Shown piece after piece: positions 27,062 through 33,506 of a stretch of 64,000 nt of DNA (positions within the stretch are counted from its first letter, which is position 1; each line of letters starts with the position of its first letter). The stretch is from Pelagimonas phthalicica. Its GTDB lineage: Bacteria > Pseudomonadota > Alphaproteobacteria > Rhodobacterales > Rhodobacteraceae. Where the stretch lies: contig NZ_SOAP01000001.1 of NCBI RefSeq assembly GCF_004364805.1, forward strand, positions 496,001 to 560,000, read 5' to 3'. A model generated the notes under the pieces. That model worked only from the letters and a program-made list of their open reading frames with translations. It did no database searches and was not told the DNA's origin. Both the position numbers and the translations under genes were made by a program.

Positions 27062-27238
27062 GCCTCGGCGACAAAGCGGTCACGCTTGGCGCGACCAAAG
27101 AAACAACTCGGGGGCCTGCCCCGTCTCTGAATGGGCAGAGACGTTTGCCATATGGGCATCCGCGAAAGAGGGGAGTCGAACCCGCTCGGCACACCCGAAG
27201 GTTTGATGCGATGTAGTTCCTTCGGCATTCGCCGAGGC
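27062..27238 (-). ncRNA. Y RNA-like module D, divergent tRNA-like domain
   Basis: A perfect 10-bp terminal stem, GCCTCGGCGA / TCGCCGAGGC (27238-27229 with 27071-27062), leads into ATGCCGAAGGAACTACA, with CTTTG before the 3' strand. A T-loop mimic (GGG TTCGACT CCC) lies at 27173-27185. After it come TGCC / GGCA and a perfect 8-bp CGTCTCTG / CAGAGACG hairpin. No clear D-arm is visible, so the tRNA mimicry is weaker than in B and C. It follows module C after 14 bp. Confidence 0.75.
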
Positions 27239-27252
27239 TTTTGAAAAATGGA

Positions 27253-27395
27253 TCTGGCGACAAATCAGCCGTTGCGACCTAAGGGTGAAACGATCCTGCT
27301 CTACCTGACTGAGCTACGCGCCATCACTTGCCTGATTGGCTGGCGCGGCGGGATTCGAACCCGCGACACGTGTAGTTCCACCGGCATTCGCCAGA
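27253..27395 (-). ncRNA. Y RNA-like module C with permuted tRNA-like domain
   Basis: Terminal stem TCTGGCGA / TCGCCAGA (27395-27388 with 27260-27253). The core is ATGCCGGTGGAACTACA. Inside, in order, are a T-arm (GCGGG TTCGAAT CCCGC), then CGCGCCA followed by GCCA, a 13-nt spacer, TGGCGCG, and a D-arm (TAGCTCAGTCAGGTAGAGCA). CGCGCCA and TGGCGCG are exact complements and make a 7-bp acceptor stem. The tRNA 3' half therefore precedes the 5' half, and GCCA reads as discriminator plus CCA. Cloverleaf order is circularly permuted. Confidence 0.85.
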
Positions 27396-27412
27396 ATGTC
27401 AGTATTTTCGGT

Positions 27413-27638
27413 CCTGACGACAAGGTGTGGGTGAACCAATCCGCGCTCTCCAGCGTTTGGCGAAGTCCTTTCGGAGATGACTCCCTTGGCGCGTTGAAAT
27501 CTCTGATTTCAGGCAGCGTCAAAGGAGCCCGTCTCTTCGCAAACGCTTTTCCACTGAGCTACGTTCCATTTTGGAACGGCGGGAGTCGAACCCGACTCTC
27601 GGGCGTCTTGGGCTGTAGGTCCACCTGCATTCGTCAGG
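27413..27638 (-). ncRNA. Y RNA-like module B with permuted tRNA-like domain
   Basis: Terminal stem CCTGACGA / TCGTCAGG (27638-27631 with 27420-27413). The core is ATGCAGGTGGACCTACA, with AGGTG pairing with CACCT. The interior has a T-arm (CGGG TTCGACT CCCG), then CGTTCCA, three A residues and TGGAACG, a perfect 7-bp acceptor mimic. A D-arm-like TAGCTCAGTGG follows. A long extra arm comes after it: AGCGTTTGCGAAG pairs with CTTCGCCAAACGCT with one bulge, and a TGAAATC / GATTTCA hairpin sits inside. At 226 nt it is the largest module. Confidence 0.83.
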
Positions 27639-27670
27639 CTATCTTCCTTTCTTTTCAATTCCTGTTCAGG

Positions 27671-27737
27671 CCGGGCGGACAAGGGATCTGCGAGACGTTA
27701 CAGTTTGGAGATGTAGTCCCGCAGGCATTCCGCCCGG
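27671..27737 (-). ncRNA. Y RNA-like module A, minimal, no tRNA-like domain
   Basis: A 67-nt hairpin: terminal stem CCGGGCGGA / TCCGCCCGG (27737-27729 with 27679-27671), the shared core ATGCCTGCGGGACTACA, and CTTG before the 3' strand. The upper stem CTGCGGGA pairs with TCTCGCAG (one G-T) and closes a loop of about 20 nt. It has the presumed Ro-binding stem but no T-arm or acceptor mimic. It lies 47 bp after the rsr stop codon. Confidence 0.78.
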
Positions 27738-27754
27738 TTTTCTTTTCTGTCCCC

Positions 27755-27774
27755 CGGGGCGGTCACCCGCCCCG
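27755..27774 (-). other. GC hairpin between rsr and the Y RNA array
   Basis: CGGGGCGG and CCGCCCCG form a perfect 8-bp stem with a GTGA loop, 10 bp after the rsr stop. It is followed by GGGGACAGAAAAGAAAA and not by T residues, so a processing or mRNA-protecting hairpin is more likely than a terminator. Confidence 0.5.
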
Positions 27775-27784
27775 AGGTATGAGG

Positions 27785-29341
27785 TCAGACCTCGATTTTG
27801 GCGATCTGCTCGACCCAGTAATCCGGGCCGGTGGCGCCATTGGCAAAGCGCGCGATCTGGTCAAAGACCACATCCGAGAACCCGCCGATATTCAGCACGT
27901 CCTGGCGCGTCTTGGCCTGTGCGGTGCCGTATGGCGCGATGTCGATGCAGACCAGCTTGGCCTTTGGGTTGCGCCGTTTCAGCGCTTCCCATTCCTTCAT
28001 CATCGCCGTCCCACGATGCCCATCCCGGGCATCCACCCAGGATTGGTTATCGGAGACAAACACCACCAGATCCGGTGCCTGGCGTTTCGCGTTCAGCAGC
28101 CGCAGCGGCGCGGAACAATCCGTTCCTCCACCGGCATAAGCCGCCAGGCGCTCGGCATTGGTCAGCACGCTATCGCGCGGCCGCAACCCGCCCTCATGCA
28201 CCTTGGTGTCAAAGGCCAGCACCCGCGCCCCACGGTTCGCCCGCAGAAACGCCGCCGCCACCAGCCCCGCCACATCCACATGCCGCATCACCGAGCTCGC
28301 GCCCTTGCGATAACCGGTCACTGGCCAGGTCATCGAGCCGGACACATCCGGACAGATCACCACCTGACCCGCCACCTTCGGCACATTCTGCACCGCGATC
28401 TCCATCGCATCCTGCAGCGCCTCGGTGATCTCACCCGGCATCTCAGCCGCAACATTCTGCGCTGCCACCATCAGCTGACACGGAAAGGCCCGCGCCTTTC
28501 GGATCCGCTTTGGGTCGCGCAACAGCGCCGCCACATGTGCCCGCATCTCGGCATCCTCAAAGACGCCGTGACGCAGAAACGTATTCAGGTTCTGCCGCAC
28601 CATCTGCCAAGACCCGGCCCGCGCAATTTGCGCCCAATGCTCGGTGCTCAGCTTCAGCTGCGTCAGCATCTGAAACGGCACATCCGGCACTTCACCGCGC
28701 CCCGTGGCCTGAAAGCCCAGCCAATCCTGCAGCGCCTGCGGCAACAGCCCAACCTCGCAGGGCTTCCCCAACACCCAGGCAAACAGCGCCTCGCGCTCCT
28801 TGCTCACAGGCTTTGGGTGCACCATACGCAGCACATCCGCCAGAGCCGGATCATTGCCGATATTGGCCATCAGCAGCGCCCGGTCCGAGGCCGTGTTCAG
28901 CCAGTTCTGCACCATCGCCTTTGGGGCCGAGCCCAGAGACTTGCGCCCGGTCTGGCCCGAGCGCATCACCTGCACAAAGACCCGCAGCATCTTGCCATTA
29001 TCGACCACGCGACCAAACACCGCCCGAAACAGGGCCGGATCACGCCGCGCCAGCACCGCCAGCAACACCGCTGGCATGTCCTTCATGTAACCGGACTGAC
29101 GGGCATAGATCGCCGCCTGTGCCAGAAACCGTGGCTCGACCTTCTCCGCCGCCGCGACAACCTTGGCCAGCTCCGCTTCGGCGGATTGGTAAAACATCTC
29201 ACCAAAGCTGCCGGTCACAGCCAGCTGCGCCAGCTTATGCGCATCGCTCAGGCGGTAGGCCGGCGCCCCTGTCGCGTTCCTGGTGTCCGCCTGTGGCAGC
29301 AACCGGCCCTTCAGTGATGCAAACACGGATTTGTTTGCCAT
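27785..29341 (-). CDS. rsr: Bacterial Ro ortholog (TROVE domain) Rsr
   Basis: A 518-residue Ro60-type RNA-binding protein. Residues about 10-350 form the TROVE HEAT-repeat ring (e.g. KLAQLAVTGSFGEMFYQ and FLAQAAIYARQSGYMKDMPAVLLAVL). The C-terminal von Willebrand A domain has a MIDAS motif, CPDVSGSM. Ro rings bind Y RNAs on the outer face and misfolded RNA ends in the hole, and in bacteria they can dock on polynucleotide phosphorylase. AAGGA lies upstream of ATG 29341. It is the first gene of the island, followed by five Y RNA-like modules. Confidence 0.93.
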   Translation of the reverse strand: MANKSVFASLKGRLLPQADTRNATGAPAYRLSDAHKLAQLAVTGSFGEMFYQSAEAELAKVVAAAEKVEPRFLAQAAIYARQSGYMKDMPAVLLAVLARRDPALFRAVFGRVVDNGKMLRVFVQVMRSGQTGRKSLGSAPKAMVQNWLNTASDRALLMANIGNDPALADVLRMVHPKPVSKEREALFAWVLGKPCEVGLLPQALQDWLGFQATGRGEVPDVPFQMLTQLKLSTEHWAQIARAGSWQMVRQNLNTFLRHGVFEDAEMRAHVAALLRDPKRIRKARAFPCQLMVAAQNVAAEMPGEITEALQDAMEIAVQNVPKVAGQVVICPDVSGSMTWPVTGYRKGASSVMRHVDVAGLVAAAFLRANRGARVLAFDTKVHEGGLRPRDSVLTNAERLAAYAGGGTDCSAPLRLLNAKRQAPDLVVFVSDNQSWVDARDGHRGTAMMKEWEALKRRNPKAKLVCIDIAPYGTAQAKTRQDVLNIGGFSDVVFDQIARFANGATGPDYWVEQIAKIEV

Positions 29342-29371
29342 TGTTCCATTCCTTCTCTTTGGTGAGCTTGT

Positions 29372-29393
29372 TTTGCCATGGCCAACCCCCGGC
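29372..29393 (-). promoter_or_regulatory. Weak sigma-54-like promoter candidate for rsr
   Basis: On the minus strand GGGGGTTGGCCATGGCA places a GG and a GC ten bases apart, about 35 bp before the rsr ATG. It matches the -24/-12 spacing but not the full TGGCAC-N5-TTGC consensus. RtcR-type activators need sigma-54, so a site of this class is expected in this intergenic region. Confidence 0.25.
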
Positions 29394-29473
29394 CCAAAGA
29401 AAAACTAAAAATCCAAACAAACACCTGAAACAAAACACAAAAATCAGGATTTGAAAAAATCCACCCCATCACA

Positions 29474-29493
29474 TACGATACAAACATATCGTA
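29474..29493. promoter_or_regulatory. Palindrome in the rsr-rtcR divergent region
   Basis: TACGATA, six bases, TATCGTA is a perfect 7-bp inverted repeat. It lies 23 bp before the rtcR start and about 130 bp upstream of rsr, a suitable place for an upstream activating site of an enhancer-binding protein such as RtcR. Confidence 0.45.
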
Positions 29494-29515
29494 ACTTATC
29501 CATTTGGATCACATC

Positions 29516-31087
29516 ATGCGCAATGTCGTCCTCGGCTTCCTTGGCACCACGCTTGATATGGGGCGCAAACGCAAATGGCGGCCCAGCATCAGCCTGGTCA
29601 TGCATGATGATTTCCACGTGGACCGGCTGGAACTGCTCTATGACGAGAATTTCCACCGCCTCGCCCATCAGGTGAAACAAGAGATCGAGGCGCTGTCACC
29701 CGATACCGAGGTTCTGCTGCAAACGCTCAACCTCTCCGACCCTTGGGATTTCCAAGAGGTCTATGGCAAGCTGTTCGATTTCGCCCGCAATTACGGCTTT
29801 GATGAGGATCGCGAGCAATATCACATCCACCTGACCACCGGCACCCATGTGGCGCAGATCTGCTGGTTCCTGCTCGCCGAAAGCCGCCACATCCCGGCGC
29901 GCCTGATCCAGACCGGCCCGCCGCGCAGCGATGATCCCCAGCCCAGCTATGGCATCATCGACCTTGATCTCAGCCGTTACAATCTGCTCCAGCACCGCTT
30001 TGACCAGCTCTCGCGCGAATACGGCGACCAGCTCAAAGGCGGGATCGACACGCGCAACCCCGCCTATAACGCCCTGATCGACCGGATCGAGTTGGTGGCG
30101 GGCAATTCCGACGAACCGATCCTGCTCTTGGGCGAAACCGGCACCGGCAAGACCGAGCTGGCCGAGCGCATCTACAATCTCAAACTCGACCGCCGCCGGG
30201 TCAAAGGGCGCATGGTGCATATCAATTGCGCCACGCTCAACAGCGCTAACGCCATGGCATCCTTGTTTGGCCAGCGCCGCAGCTATACCGGTCAGGCCGG
30301 CTCGGAACGCGGCGGGCTGCTGCGCGAGGCGGATGGCGGCGTGCTTTTCCTGGACGAGATTGACGAGCTTGACCTCAAAGGTCAGGCCATTCTGCTGCAC
30401 GCCATTGAATCCGGGCGGTTCTACCCTTTGGGCTCCGATCACGAGGTCTCCAGCCGGTTTCAGGTCATCGCCGGGGCCAATCGTGACCTGCGCAGCCTCA
30501 GCGCCGATGGCTTGTTCCGCCCCGACCTGCTGGCCCGGCTCAGCATGTGGCGCTTTACCCTGCCGCCCTTGCGCGAGCGCCGCGAAGATATCGAGATCAA
30601 CCTGGCCTACGAGCTGGCCCGCTCCGAAGGCAATCTTGGCAGTCAAACCGGGTTCAACGCCGATGCCCGCGCCGCCTATCTGCGTTTTGCCAGCGATCCG
30701 GCCACGCCCTGGCCGGGCAATTTCCGCGATTTTGGCGCGTCGATCCGGCGGCTCTGTACGCTGGCCCCGCGCGGGCGCATCACCCGCGCCATGGTGGACG
30801 AAGAAATCGCCACGCTGCAACGCCATTGGCATGGCTCCACCAAAGACAGCGATGCCCGCCTCGTCGCCTCGGTTCTGGGCGCGGCGGCGCAGGATCTTGA
30901 CCCGTTCGATCTGGTGCAACTGGCCGAGGTGATCCGCTGCTGTCGCCAATCCGCCAGCCTTTCGGCGGCGGGCCGGGCGCTGTTTGCCGTGTCACGGGCC
31001 AAGCGGACCTCCACCAATGACGCCGATCGCTTGCGCAAATACCTCGCCCGGTTTGACCTCGACTGGGACCGCGTCTCGCCCTTGTGA
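29516..31087 (+). CDS. rtcR: RNA-repair regulator RtcR (CARF + AAA+ + HTH)
   Basis: A 523-residue protein (MRNVVLGFLGTTLDMG...). The N-terminal CARF-like domain covers about residues 1-180. A sigma-54 AAA+ domain (about 185-420) has Walker A GETGTGKTE and Walker B GGVLFLDEIDEL. A C-terminal DNA-binding region follows (about 460-520). RtcR activates the rsr-rtcB operon when damaged RNA is sensed. The sigma-54-contacting loop, normally GAFTGA, reads RSYTGQ here, while E. coli RtcR keeps GAFTGA. ATG 29516 is preferred over an upstream TTG. It is divergent from rsr. Confidence 0.9.
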   Translation: MRNVVLGFLGTTLDMGRKRKWRPSISLVMHDDFHVDRLELLYDENFHRLAHQVKQEIEALSPDTEVLLQTLNLSDPWDFQEVYGKLFDFARNYGFDEDREQYHIHLTTGTHVAQICWFLLAESRHIPARLIQTGPPRSDDPQPSYGIIDLDLSRYNLLQHRFDQLSREYGDQLKGGIDTRNPAYNALIDRIELVAGNSDEPILLLGETGTGKTELAERIYNLKLDRRRVKGRMVHINCATLNSANAMASLFGQRRSYTGQAGSERGGLLREADGGVLFLDEIDELDLKGQAILLHAIESGRFYPLGSDHEVSSRFQVIAGANRDLRSLSADGLFRPDLLARLSMWRFTLPPLRERREDIEINLAYELARSEGNLGSQTGFNADARAAYLRFASDPATPWPGNFRDFGASIRRLCTLAPRGRITRAMVDEEIATLQRHWHGSTKDSDARLVASVLGAAAQDLDPFDLVQLAEVIRCCRQSASLSAAGRALFAVSRAKRTSTNDADRLRKYLARFDLDWDRVSPL

Positions 31088-31167
31088 TCCACGCCTTTAA
31101 CCTAAGTAAAGGCAATTTAACCCTTTTTCGCGTCGCGCCCCGCGCACCGGGCCTCTCTGCGCACCCA

Positions 31168-31288
31168 ATCCCCCCAAAACTCCGCCAGAATCGGACAGAT
31201 TGCCCCCAATCGCTCCCCCGGGGCCCCATGTCCACCCCGGGGCAATCCCCCCAAAACGCGGGCCAAAACGGACCAATTGCCCCGTTGC
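31168..31288 (+). repeat. Imperfect tandem repeat, about 75-bp period
   Basis: CAATCCCCCCAAAAC begins both units, and each continues to a GGACA/GGACC-x-ATTGCCCC end. The units start near 31171 and 31246. Between them lie GGGGCCCC and CCCCGGGG palindromes. No function is evident. Confidence 0.5.
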
Positions 31289-31385
31289 GCAAACCCCGCG
31301 CGATCCATTACCCCCACCGCCCGCCACCTTTACCCATTGCGCAAAAAACACCCCGCAACGCCCCCCCAAAAACACCCCGCCGCAG

Positions 31386-31454
31386 GCTTCTTTGGGCCAG
31401 AAGTATCCCGGGGTGAATTGGTCGCCCCGCGGCCAAGAGGGGCAGCGCCCCTCC
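31386..31454 (-). repeat. Dispersed intergenic repeat, family 2, copy b (inverted)
   Basis: On the minus strand this reads GGGGCGCTGCCCC, then TTGG-CGACCAATTCACC, then CCGGGATACTTCTGGCCC and AAAGA. It is nearly the same as the copy at 37818-37886. It lies between rtcR and norC. Confidence 0.75.
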
Positions 31455-31591
31455 CCCGCCCGCGGCACGCGACTGCGCCATTTATGGCGCAGAAACCGGC
31501 TTGATCACCCGACAACCAGGCCATCTCCGCGCCACAGCATCACGCAAATAACAAAACAAATTCAGACAGCTAACCAATCACCCGCCGCCGA

Positions 31592-31605
31592 TTGACTATT
31601 GTTAA
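31592..31605. promoter_or_regulatory. Fnr/NnrR-type box upstream of norC
   Basis: TTGACTATTGTTAA differs by one base from the TTGAC-N4-GTCAA palindrome seen before nnrS. It ends 64 bp before the norC ATG. Confidence 0.6.
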
Positions 31606-31669
31606 GGAGCGACTCGCCCCCCTGAGGGATTTTCTGACCACCAGAAAACTCAAGGGAAGGATAAGCGCG

Positions 31670-32119
31670 ATGCGCGAAGTCATGACCAAGAGCATGGCCC
31701 GCAACATCTTCTATGGCGGGTCATTGTTCTTCATAATCATATTCCTGGCCCTTTCGGCCCATTCTCACCGCTATATCGTCACGACCTCAACCAACGAAGA
31801 CACGCTCACCGAGAGCGTGAAACTCGGCAAACATGTCTGGGAAAAACACGCCTGCATCAACTGTCACACGCTGATGGGTGAAGGCGCATATTTCGCCCCG
31901 GAATTGGTTAACGTAATGGAGCGCTGGGGCGTGGAAACGCCGGAAGAAGCCCACGAAGCCCTCCGCAACTGGATGGAAGCCATGCCGACCGGCATCGAGG
32001 GGCGCCGCCAGATGCCTTTCTTTGACCTCAGCGACGAAGAATTCCGCGGCCTCGCGGACTTCCTGCTCTGGTCTCAGACCATCAACGCCCAAGACTGGCC
32101 GCCCAACGAAGCTGGCTAA
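31670..32119 (+). CDS. norC: Nitric oxide reductase cytochrome c subunit NorC
   Basis: A 149-residue membrane-anchored cytochrome c. One N-terminal membrane helix (about residues 15-35; IFYGGSLFFIIIFLALSAHSH) precedes a periplasmic domain with the heme motif CINCH and a Met ligand in RRQMPFF. It delivers electrons to NorB for reduction of NO to N2O. ATG 31670 follows AAGGATAAGCGCG; the upstream frame has no ribosome site. norB starts 12 bp downstream. Confidence 0.95.
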   Translation: MREVMTKSMARNIFYGGSLFFIIIFLALSAHSHRYIVTTSTNEDTLTESVKLGKHVWEKHACINCHTLMGEGAYFAPELVNVMERWGVETPEEAHEALRNWMEAMPTGIEGRRQMPFFDLSDEEFRGLADFLLWSQTINAQDWPPNEAG

Positions 32120-32131
32120 GGAGAGAGGGAC

Positions 32132-33499
32132 ATGAAATATCAAACACAAAAAATCGCCTTTGCCTATTTCATCGTGGCCATGGCGCTGTTCGCAGTGCAG
32201 GTAACGGTGGGTCTGGTTCTGGGCTGGATCTATGTCGACGGAAACTTCCTCGCCGAGCTGATCCCCTTCAACATTGCCCGCATGCTGCACACCAATTCCC
32301 TGGTGGTCTGGCTGCTGCTGGGGTTCTTTGGCGCGGCCTATTTCCTTGTACCCGAGGAATCCGAGCGTGAAATCCACTCCGAAAAACTCGCCTATCTTCA
32401 GCTGCTTATCCTCGTGATCGGCACGGCAGGCGTCGTCGTCACCTATCTCTTTGACATCGCACAGGGCAACTTCCTGTTCGGCAAAGAGGGGCGCGAATTC
32501 ATCGAGCAGCCCAAATGGGTCAAGGCCGGTATCGTCGTTGCGGCGCTGATCTTCCTCTACAACATCTCGATGACCGTGCTGAAAGGCAAAAAAACCGCGA
32601 TCACCAATATCCTGCTCTTGGGCCTTTGGGGCATTGCCATCCTCTTCCTGTTCAGCTTTTACAACCCGGCCAACCTGGCGCTCGACAAAATGTACTGGTG
32701 GTACATCGTGCATCTCTGGGTCGAGGGCACCTGGGAGCTTGTGATGGCCTCCATCCTTGCCTTCCTGATGCTGAAACTGACCGGTGTGGACCGCGAAGTT
32801 GTTGAAAAGTGGCTTTATGTTCTGGCCGCTCTGGCCCTGTTCTCAGGCATCCTTGGCACCGGACACCACTATTTCTGGATCGGCACGCCGGGTTACTGGC
32901 AGTGGATCGGCTCCATCTTCAGCTCGCTCGAAGTTGTTCCCTTCTTTGGCATGATGGCCTTTGCCTTTGTCATGGTCTGGAAAGGCCGCCGTGACCACCC
33001 CAACAAGGCCGCTCTGCTGTGGTCCTTGGGCTGCGCAACACTGGCCTTCTTTGGCGCGGGTGTCTGGGGCTTTTTGCACACGCTGCATGGTGTGAACTTC
33101 TACACCCACGGCACGCAGATCACCGCCGCCCATGGTCACCTGGCTTTCTTTGGGGCCTATGTGGCGCTGAACCTGGCGATCATCTCCTATGCGATGCCGA
33201 TCCTGCGGGGACGCGACCCGTATAATCAGGTGCTGAACATGGGGTCCTTCTGGCTGATGGCCGGTGGCATGACCTTCATGACCTTCACCCTGACCTTTGC
33301 GGGCACAGTGCAAACGCACCTGCAACGCGTCAATGGCGAAGGCTTCATGGATGTCCAAGACCAGCTCTGGATCTTTTATGTCATGCGCTTTGGCACCGGC
33401 ATTGCCGTGGTGCTTGGGGCTGTTCTCTTCATCTATGCGGTTCTGCGCCCACGCAAGGAACTGATCGAAGCCGGTGTCTCTGGCACCCCAGCCGAGTAA
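32132..33499 (+). CDS. norB: Nitric oxide reductase large subunit NorB
   Basis: A 455-residue heme-copper oxidase superfamily protein with about 12 membrane helices. It reduces two NO to N2O at a heme b3/non-heme iron centre. Conserved histidines appear in ARMLHTNSLVVW, VHLWVEGTWELV, GTGHHYFWIG and HGHLAFFGAY. Glutamates typical of NorB are in the VEGTWE segment. The length fits the cNOR type (quinol-oxidising qNor is fused and longer). AAGGAGAGAGG precedes the ATG. Confidence 0.96.
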   Translation: MKYQTQKIAFAYFIVAMALFAVQVTVGLVLGWIYVDGNFLAELIPFNIARMLHTNSLVVWLLLGFFGAAYFLVPEESEREIHSEKLAYLQLLILVIGTAGVVVTYLFDIAQGNFLFGKEGREFIEQPKWVKAGIVVAALIFLYNISMTVLKGKKTAITNILLLGLWGIAILFLFSFYNPANLALDKMYWWYIVHLWVEGTWELVMASILAFLMLKLTGVDREVVEKWLYVLAALALFSGILGTGHHYFWIGTPGYWQWIGSIFSSLEVVPFFGMMAFAFVMVWKGRRDHPNKAALLWSLGCATLAFFGAGVWGFLHTLHGVNFYTHGTQITAAHGHLAFFGAYVALNLAIISYAMPILRGRDPYNQVLNMGSFWLMAGGMTFMTFTLTFAGTVQTHLQRVNGEGFMDVQDQLWIFYVMRFGTGIAVVLGAVLFIYAVLRPRKELIEAGVSGTPAE

Positions 33500-33506
33500 A
33501 GGAGCC

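Larger units (their letters stand above)
31088..31669. other. C-rich non-coding region between rtcR and norC
   Basis: This 582-bp stretch is very C-rich on the plus strand with no convincing gene. It holds two imperfect direct repeats (about 31168-31213 and 31243-31288), one inverted copy of dispersed repeat family 2 (31386-31454), and the norC promoter with an Fnr/NnrR-like box at 31592-31605. Confidence 0.6.

Noticed and set aside
26248-27640. Canonical tRNA genes suggested by several TTCGA/TTCAA T-loops and TAGCTCAG D-loops
   Set aside because: T-arms precede D-arms, no complete cloverleaf in normal order exists, and each lies inside a closed Y RNA-like module. They are tRNA mimics, not standard tRNA genes.
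27248-29317. A 689-codon plus-strand open frame across rsr and the RNA modules
   Set aside because: It is antisense to rsr, has Pro/Arg/His-rich composition typical of shadow frames in high-GC DNA, and no family resemblance.
31088-31590. Several Pro-rich short frames on both strands
   Set aside because: Caused by C-rich repeats lacking stops; no start signals and no plausible protein.
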